The notes below the pieces were generated by a model. That model had not been told where the DNA came from. It ran no database searches and was given only the letters and a program-made list of their open reading frames with translations. Positions 1 through 11,600 of a stretch of DNA of 64,000 bases are shown here, one piece after another (positions within the stretch are counted from its first letter, which is position 1; every line of letters starts with the position of its first letter). The stretch spans positions 190,712,448-190,776,447 of the forward strand of contig OY720632.1 in NCBI GenBank assembly GCA_963169105.1, read 5' to 3'. The stretch comes from Ceriagrion tenellum (Eukaryota > Arthropoda > Insecta > Odonata > Coenagrionidae). The position numbers and the translations under genes were made by a program.

Positions 1-951
1 TAATAGAAAACAGCTTTCCAGTGGGGTCTTAGGCCGTTTTCCAATGGGGTCAAGGTACATGCTGCTTAAGATGCTTAGCTAATAAAATCACGTTTCTCAC
101 GTTTCTCACGCTTGATTATCGTAAGAAATTTATCAATATGTAATAGTAGTATATTTAATGCTCTGGTTAAAAGGTAATCACTTTATACTATGTTTTACAG
201 AATTACAATATCTCTGTTGTGATGGCGTTTGCAGAGGACCACGTGCCAAAAAAACGACTCAAGTTGAAGACATGCATTGTTATATTTATTAAATTGCTGA
301 GAAAAATAGTCAATTTTAGACTATTTTTTTCCGCCACTATTTTTATAAAAGTACTAATGTCATACATCATATAGTCTCCGTTATGACTTGGGAGGATTGC
401 CGCTCAGACCACTGGTGACGTGGCTGGTGTGACAATCGCGGATCAATGAGCGCATATTTTAATGACTTTTCTTGAAATATTTTTGGACCGCGTTTCAGTT
501 GATATCATGATGATATGCGGTGGAAATCACCATTCAATTTATAATAAATGTGATGCAAGAATTATATTATAAAAAATTTGCTCTAAGCTGAGAGTAGTTT
601 TGACTTGAGTTTACAGCAAGTAATCCGAAATATTTTGGTAGGTCAGATGTAAATACATATCTTTTACTCGACATGACACCTAGATATTTCTTAGCCACCG
701 TTCCAATAATATGAAGCGTATTATTTAGCGTTTAGGGAAACATCGATATGCATATTTCATCGAAGCATTTTGACATATGTTTCAAGCACCACGAGACTAC
801 TTGTTAAAGTTTTATTTAAATTCCTGAGAATTCCCTTCGGCTATTTGAATTTTTTTCTCTTTCTTATTAATCAATAATTACTAATAAGCACTCCGGTGCG
901 AAGTTTCACGCGTATCTGTGAATGAGGAAGAATCGCTCAGGACGCCATGAA

Positions 952-1467
952 GGTAATTTGAGCCGAATATCTTTTAACTTAGAAATCAATGAATTTGGCC
1001 TCATTTGACAGAGAAATACCTCAGCTATCCAATGGCACCAAAAATTAGACCCCTTACCACATTACTTTTGGAGATATTTGCGAGGAAAAACCAGCCGTTT
1101 AACATTGGAAACGGTACGTGTATGCACTCCAGAGAGACATTATTTACAAAATGAGGTATTTCTAACACTTAGATGTCGTAAAAAAACTAACTCAATCATA
1201 TTGTCACCGCAATAGGTTCTTGGGTATCACAAAAAACCTTCCGTTTTGAGGGAGTTTCAAGCGCACCGCGCGAAAAAAATGAGTCAAGTTAAAGACTTAT
1301 TCAGATATTTTCATTTAATTACTTACAATTTCTATCGCATAAAACTATATTATTGCACCATTAATTATGCAATATTTAATTGATGTGTCCTGCAGCTGGT
1401 GAAATTAAAACGTATAATTCGAATATGGTCTCTATTATGACTAGGGAACTATCTCGCTCGGACTAAC
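952..1467 (+). mobile_element. TTAA-flanked MITE, copy A
   Basis: Copy of a roughly 540-560 bp non-coding family with terminal repeat GGTAGTCCGAGCGA and its inverse ending GGACTACC, flanked by TTAA. Here the right end (GGACTAAC|TTAA) is intact and the left end has drifted (TGAA|GGTAATTTGAGCC). Orientation is defined as plus when the AAATCAATGAATTTGG side comes first. Other copies are at 9380, 14704, 18573, 37606/56121, 45847 and 57794, with a worn one near 29965. No coding capacity, so it would be mobilised in trans. Confidence 0.85.
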
Positions 1468-1688
1468 TTAAGTGCGATGCTTTGCTCCGATGAGAGCGTT
1501 CACTTCATCGCCATTAATCGGGTGCTTCCTTATGTCGACGAAATCCATGCGACGAACATTTGAACAGGAGTTCACTACCCATGACGGAACAGGAGTTCAC
1601 TTGACGTCACTACCCATGTTCCAACATACAATCAGGGTCTCACAGGTCACGCGGTGTTTTGTCGCGTGACTTGCGGAGCGTTAGCAAA

Positions 1689-1760
1689 ATGGTGCATTAT
1701 GGATGTGCATTTGGGTGCCAAGAAAAATCGTTCAAAGGAAGCTAATGTGACCTTCCACAG
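1689..1760 (+). pseudogene. Possible THAP-domain first-exon remnant
   Basis: An ATG opens MVHYGCAFGCQEKSFKGS followed by a stop at 1743-1745; one frame over, VTFHR follows and runs to CACAG|GTTAGT, a plausible splice donor. M-x-x-x-x-C-x3-C followed about 15 residues later by F-H resembles the start of a THAP zinc finger, found in host proteins and in P-like transposases. The match is short and the frame is broken, so it is a decayed remnant at best. Confidence 0.3.
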
Positions 1761-2342
1761 GTTAGTTATGTTGAAATATTATACTAAAATGTATTTCGTC
1801 TTGATATTAGCTTAATTTGTCCTCTTGGGGTTATTAACATGTTAGCAAACATCAATAAACCCCACGTGGGTTAAAGCTTGCTTCTTCGTGAAAGCGTTAT
1901 ATCACCGCGTTATGATCGAGATATTTTGTGATCCGATAATATGCTTTAATCACTCATAGAGGATCCCCAAGGATCCTCAGAGAAGAAAGCTATGGGTAAT
2001 GAAAATACGCAGAGAAAACTTCAGAGCGGGGTTACAAGGTCGGAATAATGAAAAGGAACAAGGGCTGTGCAAGTTTGATAATTACTTGAGATGCTTTTCA
2101 TTTGGTTCGGAAAGACAAAATTTATTCCTTGCAATATTTATAGTACTCTCTTTCGCTTGCACACGAAAGCAATTCATTTCAATCCTCCGTCTCACATTAT
2201 GAACTGGCGCGTAAATCTTCCAAGTCACGTGGTATCTGTGTTGAGTACGCGTTTTTACTGAAGGCGGTGCTCGCCCTCTACGGAGTAAATACTCTTAAGG
2301 ATTGGGATCCGTGTCTAATCCGAGGCGCGCCTTCGTCCGCAG

Positions 2343-2660
2343 AACATCCACGTGTCGTTCCTCCGCACGGTGCCGCCGTACTCGCACCAGGCGGATGTTT
2401 GGGTGCAGCTGCTCCGCCACCTCGGCTACACCCGCGTCCTCTTCGTCCACGGCTCGGACACCGACGGCCGCGCCCTCCTCGGCCGATTCCAGACCGCATC
2501 CTCCCAGCTGCCGCCTGGAGTCACTCTACCCGGACACTTGGGCCCAGCCGGAATCTCTATCATCGGCTCCTCTTCCGCATCCGCCGCATCCGCAGGCAAG
2601 GCGTCCTCCGCATCCGCGCCAGAAATGTCCTCCGTCGACGAACTGGACGTCAAAGTACAG
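2343..2660 (+). CDS. Nmdar1: Nmdar1 exon: amino-terminal domain, with Ser/Ala-rich insertion
   Basis: The exon follows a CGCAG acceptor and begins NIHVSFLRTVPPYSHQADVW, a conserved block of the amino-terminal domain; HGSDTDGRALLGRFQT follows. It is 318 nt, phase 0 at both ends, and ends before the donor GTAGGT. The second half is a Gly/Pro stretch then a Ser/Ala-rich run (SSSASAASAGKASSASAPE). This makes the segment before DVKVQ much longer than the short linker I recall in the fly protein. The exon is GC-rich compared with the AT-rich introns around it, so several long spurious reading frames overlap it on both strands. Confidence 0.95.
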
Positions 2661-5600
2661 GTAGGTCACCTACGCACGGCACCCCATGCGTCACCAAACA
2701 CACCATCTATCGAAAGGCCCGTTTCGGATACTAGTCTACAATGCAAGTGTCTAGGAGACTCGCCTGCATGATATCTCCAATATCGTGAGATACTATGCAA
2801 CCAGGACGAAGGCTGACAAGTATGATCGCTTATCATATTGGCTGAGCGGATTGATTTCATAATATATGCGGTAATGGTACGCTATAAGTTCTCAATAGTA
2901 CCTAAAAACCTTCGATCAATCACGCTAGATTGTACAAGTGCGATCTTCACTTTTTTTAAAAATCAGTGCCATCCGTTCTTCCTTCTTGGCTTTCAGTAAT
3001 TTTCAGCCTAAAAGAGCAGCGACTATTAACACTATATCAAAAGCCGTTCTCAATTGCTTGCAATGTATTAGTGGTGTCGCGTAGTGAAAATTCAACTAAG
3101 AACAAACAAATGAACCCGAAGGACCGAGAATGACTTTACACAAATGTATATATTTCAAACAAATAACAATATTTCACCCTTTTCATTAACCATACAAATA
3201 ATACATTGGGGCAAGAGAATGAAACTTAGCTGCCAGTCCATGTCCATGGTCCGTCCTTGGCACTCACTCAGGAATGGGGGGGGAGGAGGGGCAGTTGGTT
3301 GGCACTATGCACTTTGGGGATTCACTAGGGACTGCTGCCGACGACTGGTCTAGTGGGCTTACGCACACACACAGAAAAAAAAAAACGAGAGCGTCTCGCG
3401 CACAGTCATAATAACTACGCCCTCCAGTGCCAGTTATCTTAACTAAAAAATACGAAAAATTACGAAACAAAAGGGTTATCATAATATTTAAGATGACGTG
3501 CATTGATGTTATGAACGAAAATACTGCTTCCCCGCCGCTACAAGTTCAATGATAGCGTCAAACCTGCCACGGCTACAAGAATCTCTATGAATTCCGTCCT
3601 CACAATGCACTGTAATAAGTCTTAGACCGGATCACTTGTCGTGTGAAGCAGGCTTAAAGTTCGTCAAAGATAATAACGCAGTCGGTGGCTAGAAATGCAG
3701 CCAATCGGTGAGAATTCGTCCAATGCCGTTTTGGGGAAGAGAATGACGTGGTTCTTGATTCGATGTTTGAAGTGTTTTTTAAAAACTCTTATGGTCGTGA
3801 AAATAGTTGTCATTTCTCTCTTTAACATATTAAATTATTTTTCAAATCCTTTTTTTTGGTCATTTGAGATCGAATGTATTAACAATGGTCAATAAGAAAT
3901 ATACATTTGACAGAAACGAGCGCAGCCAATACGATGGACCCAGGAGAAATCGAATCCGTCGAAATATTTCCACCCTTTCCATTTCTTTAACTGTGATTGA
4001 ATCCAATCACAAGGGTCTTTGACAGATAAAGGCGAAGTGAAACCACGTGGTGCATTGGAATGGGAAACCATCCGGAGAGAATCCAGCAAATAGCAGAATC
4101 ATAAAAGTTGTCTGGGTGATGTGAAAAGCCCACCGATTTACTTGAATGATGACGGGTGGAAATGACTTCATACGCAGATATGTACTAATTTTTCAATCAG
4201 ACAGCTAGTGCTGCACCACTGCGGTCAACATAATATTTCATGTGCATTTACCAATCACAATTCCCTCTCTAAATATGTTTCTCCAAGTTAATAAATATGA
4301 ACAAGATGTAACTGATTCTTTTTTAACGAAATTGTGAGTGAGCTTGAGTTAGGTCTGCTTTCATCATAATAAAAAAATTAAATTTGTTTCAGGATTTGCC
4401 TCTCCATTTTCAATTATGGTTACGTGTGCAAAGAGCAGCCATATTCCGCAGAAATATTTGCTGCTCTCAGATTGTCTTCCATGCTCAGTAGCGGCTCATT
4501 TAGCGAGTCGCCACAAACAATGTTCTTAATTTATTGGAATTGTCTGAGTTTCGAGTGAAATTTCGTTTGTTGCTTAGCGTTTGCGCGGAACGCAAGAAAG
4601 CACTTGCTAAATCACATCATTCGCTGTCTCCATGGAAAATTAACAATTAAAATGTAACTAGCTGACTCGTGCGAATATTTCGCACAGTATGCAGCTTCTT
4701 CCTGTTTCTTCCTTCTTTCTTCCTGTTCTTCTACCTGTCGAATATTTCGCACAGTATGCAGCTTCTTCCTGTTTCTTCCTTCTTTCTTCCTGTTCTTCTA
4801 CCTGTTTCTTCCCATAGACAATTGTATGTTATTTATGTTTGTGTTAAAGATACATAACGTAAACGGTCACAATGATTGCATGTAGAATGTAAAAACATCT
4901 AAATAAACGATGTATTAATAGATGGCGCCTCTTACAATCTTTTAAGCACGTAACCATAGCCAACATATTAATTGATTATATTGTCAACAAATGGCACTGC
5001 TAGTTTTTGATATTTTTTTAACAAAAACTTTCATTTTAAAGGTTTAAACAAAAACTTTAATTATAAACCATATGTCTATTTTTCGTCAAAAGCGGGGAAC
5101 ATAAGCTTTAAAACGATGTTTAAATAATTAATTTTGATGAAGAATTATGGGAGTTATTGCGTTGCGACAAAAAAACACCTTTGAGAAATAATATATATGT
5201 GATAATGCATTGAATATATTATTAAATTATGTTGAAATGTTTCAGGTTGAGGCTGTGATTGAGTTCGAGCCGGGACTGGAAAGCTTTACGGAACAGTTGA
5301 CAGAGATGAAGACAGCGCAGGCCAGAGTGTATCTGTTGTACGCGAGGTGAGTCCTGCATTATGCATCGTCAAAGTCTGATCCAGTTCATAGTAAATTGGA
5401 ACACCTTTTGAAATAAATAGATCGATTGATTTTGTTTCAACATTTGTAACAAAATGTAAGTAATCTTAACTATTTTCTGGCGTTCAACAGCTCGGAATGA
5501 AAATTTTTCGTTGCATCAACGCGTATGTTGTAATACTCCATCCAGGGAGTGACTCGAGTTTCTTTGACTTCTTTGTGGACTAAAGTTCTTTAACTTGAAA

Positions 5601-8600
5601 GCGATTCCATGAGTTGGGCTTCAAATGTGACTCTGCTTTCGTCGCTTTCTATAACACTGGGCTCAATGTAGAGCTGTGCGAATGCTTCGAAATCGATTCG
5701 AATCGACTCGAATCAGGATTAATTCGATTCGATTCGCCTGCGAATCGGGATGCTTCGAAAGCGAATAATTCGAAATATTCGAATCAGATAGATTCATCTT
5801 CGAATCGTTGCATGCATGCAAACATGGCGCTCATTCCAAAAATGGTGCGCCGTTTTCCTCACGCGAAACGAAAATTTAAACGACCACATGTTATTCTGCG
5901 CTATTCTTTGTGTCACTATAAGGATGTATAAGCTAATGTAAGGCCCTGAAATATTGCGAAAATCTTTATTACTTTAACTGCGCATAAGCATTATATTTAG
6001 ATTCGAACTCGATTCGCAAGCGAATTTTTTTAAAGGTGATTCGATTCGCTACCGTAATTAAAAAAAAATTAGTTTCGATTCGATTCGAAATATCTTGTGG
6101 GAGATACGATTCGGTTCGAAATGAAAATTCCTGATTCGCACAGCACTAGCTCAATGCAATATACACGGTTTCCCATTCGCCATCTTCCATGAAATTGGGA
6201 AATGTAATGCACTCGACTCATGAATTTGGAGCGTAAATTCAGTTTTAAAGTTCCCTCTTACACCCTATTTATAAGGTGTTATGTTATATAATTTTTCAAA
6301 TTGGATTTCGCTCGGAGGACTGTGCATTTATTTTTATGAAACCTCTAAGACAACACAATCCTCGCGCGTCATTCGTCAAGATCTTAATCAGGATCGCTTT
6401 TCGTGTGAAACTTAAAAGGGTATTATGCATCTATCCTCTCAGATTTGACGTAACGTCTCTAAGTCTTCGGAATACACTTTCATGTTTTTCTTTTAGTTCG
6501 AGTTTAGCCAAATATTTGCTTAATCAATTCCATTCTCAGGTTATTACGTTCCTGGTCACTTTTTTCCGCAATAAAAAATATCAGATGTTCGGTGGTTTGT
6601 GAGATTTCATAGTACACTTTACTATAATACGAGTTATGTTGATTTTATTTGTTTTTGAAGCTTTGCTTATTTAAAAATTACAAATAACGTATATCTTGAC
6701 TTTCTTAAATAGTTTTTTAAAATTCTGGTGGTTCTCTATCTCTCAAATTCTTCCATGAAATTTTGATAAAAAAATCGCATCCCTGGGATACGTTCTCGAA
6801 AGATATTTTGGGGAAATAAGTTGAGTCGCATGAATCTTAACCCATCATGGACCAGCGGCAACCCGTAGTAACGGGGATAAATAACTATTTTTCAACCATT
6901 TTAATCAGCATTCTCTCTGAAATTGCCAAATATCATTTCAAATAAAGACGAATATATGCATAAACGAATGAATGAGTGAATGTAATGAGAAATGCAAAGT
7001 CTTTCGTAAGTACAGAATTGCAATGCAGGAGTCACCAAAATATAGATTTACAGACAATTTTGTTTAATATTACGTATTTTTAAAGTTAACTATTTGTTTA
7101 GTTTTACAAAAGTATTGTTGCTATTGTATAAGAACCCATTGTTAAAACACGGGACATCGACGATGAAATAAAAATTACGAGCTTATTTAGTCTGCCATTC
7201 ACGCCATGGCTACCGAATGAAAAGAAAAACATTAATAATGTTAAATGGTCGAAAATAAGCTTTTGTCCTATTAGAACATTACATGCATCCATTTTTTATT
7301 TTATTTAAATATTGTTAAAAATTTTCATCGGATTTATTCAGCCACTAAAGAGTTAATAATATTGTGATTCATTGTATAGATTTGAAACGGATTAATAAGC
7401 TGAATTTTTACGTAGTTATCCTTACTTTCATCTACATCTACATACTACCGCGCGAGCTGCCGCATGGGAGTGTGGCAGGGGGTGGTAGGTCACCAGTCGT
7501 GTAAAGATGTAAAAATTTTGGAGGTGAAATGGTGATATGACCCATGAGAGTGTGTTTGGAGGAGCTCAGTTATGGTCACTTATTGTGCGCGGAAAGAACG
7601 AGTTTATGTACCTGTCTGTTCGGCAGAGTATCTCTCTTGTTTTATCGCTTCTGTCAGACCTAGAAACGTAGTGAGGCGTCGTGATACATGATACAGATGA
7701 CTCTGTGTCGCTCTGAAAAATATCAGTTCTGAATTTATCAAGCAGCCTACGCCTAGCGTGCAGCCTCCGAGTCTCTAGGGGCTCCCACCTTAATCCCTCT
7801 AACAGTTGTGAGACACTATATGTTCGTTCGTAGCAGTTTTTAACGAAGAGTGCTGCTTTTATTTGTATTTTTTAAAAATATTTGGTTAAATATTTATGAC
7901 CAGGGTCCCAAATGCTCGCGGCGTGTTCGAGGTGTGGCTTAACCAGAGCGAAGTAGCATCTCTCTTTGACTTTTTCATCCGAGGACCTTCCTGTTATCCG
8001 CTTAGTAAAACCTAGTTTCTTTAATGCTGTGCCACATATGCTCTGTTTGTGTAATCCCCACGATATATCATAAGTTAAGGTAATTCCAAGATATTTTTCT
8101 GTATTTGAAGACTTTAAGTGGTTTATAGCCTTGCTTTGCCTCAATTTCTCTAATCCATCTTCTCTTCCCGTGTGTCTCTTCTCTTCTCACGCATCAATGG
8201 ACGCCGCCCTCGATGTCGTTCGCTCGCCCAGTCGCACGGACGCCGAGGTGATCTTCCGGGACGCGGCCATGTTGAACATGACGGAGGCCGGTTACGTGTG
8301 GTTGGTCACTGAGCAGGCCCTGGACGCTGAGAACGTTCCTGTGGGCACTCTGGGCCTAAGACTCGTCAACGCCACCAAGGAGAGGGCCCACGTCCAGGAC
8401 AGCATGTGAGCCCAAAGGGACGGACGGGTGTTCACGAGGGGGAATTTTTATCCAAAAAAGGGAGCGGAATTCAAATATTTAACGCTCATTTGTGTTCAAA
8501 CAAGAGTGCTTCCAAGATTATTGTTGCAACTGACAGTGGTGCAGACGATACAACGCAAGTTACTTAAGCTTGACGTCGCGAGTGAATTGACTGCGAATGG

Positions 8601-11600
8601 TGGGCGGAAACGAGGGAAAATAACAACAACTTAGCCATTTTGATTAACTTCAAGTAGGAATATTTATATAACAAACATGTATTACAATTGAAAGCAAGCC
8701 CGTGGGCTATATACCTTTTAACTTGGTCTATAGAAGACGGACACAAGTCACAACTGCCACAGTAAACCCATTAAATGCCGTTTGGAGGAGTGAATCACGT
8801 GACCGAATAATCCAAGATGTCTTCGTTCAAATCATAATCAAATCGTGTCTGCGATCGTCGAAAAAAATGTTTGGTGTTCATCCGAAGCCAAATCCGTGAA
8901 TTTCGAGAGTCCTATTATCTTGGAGGGACTGTATGCTGCAGACTCTCCTTGCCATTGCGTTGCATTAAGATTTTGAGGAAATGCAGCATCGGCAATAATG
9001 GGTCGCTTGAGGTTCAATGCTAGTCTGTTTTACACGAGAAACAATAAATACAATGACCTCCATGCCTTTTAATGTTGACAAACCAACTCGCTGGTGCAAG
9101 CTACCATTTATTAACAAACTGTCACATAAACTATGTAACACCATTCCAGCTAAAAAGACAGTGGCCTTTTACTTTTATTGCAGTTACATCTTGGCGTCTG
9201 CGCTTCGCGACATGAACGCCAAGGAGAACATCACGGAGGCGCCAAACGACTGCGACAACTCTGGGTCCATCTGGGAAACTGGCAAAGTGCTCTTCGAGTG
9301 AGTCGCCAAGTTTTCCTCTTTTATCCCTCTTTTTCATCCCTCTGTCTCTCTCTCTCTGGACACGATCACCTCCCTTTAACCTAGTTTCAGCTAAATATCA
9401 TTTCACCTAGAAATCAATGAATTTGACCTCATTTTAAAGAAAAATATATGTATCACCCTTCTATTGACATCAAATATTTAACCCCTTACCACATTACTTT
9501 CCGACATATTTGCCAGGAAATACCAGCCCTTTTACATGGGAAATGGTACGTGCATACACTCCAGAGAGACATCATATCAAAAAAATGAGGCATTACCTAC
9601 ACTAAGATCTCGTCAAAAAATCAACAGTGTGTAGTTTGTGTGTTTTCTCAACTATTTTTTTAATTTAATCACATTGTCAGGAAATTCTTCGGGATCACAA
9701 AAAACCTTCCGTTTTGATGGAGTTTCAAACGTTCCGCGTGAAAAAAATGAGTCGAATTAAAGACTTATTTCCACATATTCATTTGATTACTCACAATTTC
9801 TGTCATGTAAATCTATATATTTGCACCATTAATAATGCAATATTTAATGCACGTATCCTACAGCTTGTGAAATTAAAACGTATAATTCGAATATGGTCTC
9901 TATTATAATTAGGGAACTATCTCGTTCGGACTACCTTAAGTTCTCTCTCTTTGGGAAGTTGCAACTGTCGCTGAGGGACATCTGACCTCTACAATCGACC
10001 CATCTGTCTGTCTGTCTCTCATCCTTTGTCTCACATCGAGTGGTTCCCTGCCTTTCTCTGCAACTATAAACATTTTTATTACGTTCCCACATCACATCGA
10101 TTAACACTTCCTTTAATAATATAAGTGAAGGTGAAATGGTGAGAGAATGTGGAATCAAAAAAAAATATTTATTATAAAAAGTGAATATCGAGAAATGCGA
10201 AAGAAATGCATTACAACGTGGAAGTGAGGCCAGAATTCCTCTGTTGTTGAACTGTTTGGTAATATCATCGGCTTCACTGTAATGATTTATTAAAAAAAAT
10301 CATTTCTCATCATTATCGGTTTCCGCTCGCAGCACCAGCGCTAGAAACCAATGTTATTAGGCGGTGTTGAGAACTACGAATTTACACATGTGCATGCACG
10401 TTATCATTTCAGCCTGCCGTCGTAGAGGAAAGACCTCGCATGCGGCGTATGACCTGGGGTGCGTTCCGTTTCATGCTCCAATCGTATTGATGCGGTCCCG
10501 TTCCGTTTCACACAACGGAGCGCTCAATGCGCTCTCAATGGGGCCACAAATGAAGCATAATATGCGCTCCAAACTTTCCACGGACAATCTGGCGCAGTTG
10601 ATGCGGTGACGTAATTTAGGAGGTTCATTTGTTATGGTAACGCATGCGAAATGGAGAAAATGAATGAAGTGAGAGTCTTCGAAGAAGAGTCGAGGTAAAA
10701 ATAATAATTGTCTGTTTTCCATTCCGGTTTCCATTGTATTTGTGCTTCCCTTCCAAAATATCTCATCAACAAACCTTAGCAACGATTCGCCGTCGCTATT
10801 CAAATTTTCCGCCCGCTCCAAAGACGTTCCGTTTCACTCTTCCACATCAAAAGCTTCAATGAGAGAATGAGAAACGGACCACCGGACCAACTGATGCGGT
10901 GGCGCATCAATGCGATTGGAGCGTGCAAAACGGAACGTAACCCCTACTCTGTACTTTTATCTTTCCCTCTCCTTCTCTTCCACCCCAGGTACATCCGCCG
11001 TCAGGTGCTGCTCAACGGCAAGACGGGGAAGGTCGCGTTCGACGACAACGGAGACCGGATCAACGCCGAGTACGACGTGGTGAACGTACAGGAGAGGGGA
11101 GAGCAGATCTCCGTCGGACAGCACTATTACTGCGCGGCAAGTTGATGACGAGAGACGAATTTCCTCTTCTTGCTCGATTGTCCCGACCGTTGAGGGAGGG
11201 CGTTTCAATACGGTGGTCAATGCTTGGTGCTCTAATGTGGGCGTGGCCCCTGTCAGCCATCTGTGTTCCCCCCGATTCACCCCTCATCACAGACGCACCA
11301 ATTTTGTGATATAACGTTGTTTTCAGTCAATTTTAAAATCAGAAAAATTGCATTTATTACTTGAAAATGCGTTCTTCACATAAATATGCTATTCATTTCT
11401 TTATTTTAGCTAAAAACAATCCGTATTACCTGTGAACAATCGTAGTAAAATCGGGAAGAGTCAATACTTAAAAGTAACTAATGGAGGATTTAAGACTTAA
11501 GGCCAGCGCACACATATCCTCCCGCCTCCGTCCGGCTTCCGTCCGCTTCCTCCCTCCCAAAATACATGTCTAACTGAGATACGGGTAATTCCGTGAGTTG

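Larger units (their letters stand above)
1..2342 (+). other. Nmdar1 intron (3' part)
   Basis: AT-rich intron whose 5' end is outside the window. It holds a TTAA MITE (952-1467) and a possible THAP-like exon remnant (1689-1760). A 15-bp phrase (TTTCCARTGGGGTC) occurs twice in the first 55 bases. Nothing else was recognised in 60-950 or 1770-2340. Confidence 0.8.
5347..8231 (+). other. Nmdar1 intron
   Basis: GT-AG intron of 2.9 kb. It contains a hAT-type MITE (5669-6148) and a minus-strand LINE fragment (about 7431-8145) that ends 86 bp before the acceptor. The AT-rich stretch 6160-7430 shows nothing recognisable. Confidence 0.85.
9298..10988 (+). other. Nmdar1 intron
   Basis: GT-AG intron of 1.7 kb holding TTAA MITE copy B (9380-9935) and a terminal-inverted-repeat element (10457-10944) that ends 44 bp before the acceptor. 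Between them (9940-10450) nothing was recognised beyond a short TGTC run near 10005. Confidence 0.85.

Noticed and set aside
2267..2860. Several overlapping long open frames on both strands
   Set aside because: They are shadow frames over the GC-rich exon at 2343-2660. Only one frame gives the conserved NMDAR1 sequence.
11060..11290. Minus-strand frames opposite the exon at 10989
   Set aside because: Antisense shadows of the exon and of the GC-rich intron start, with no family resemblance.
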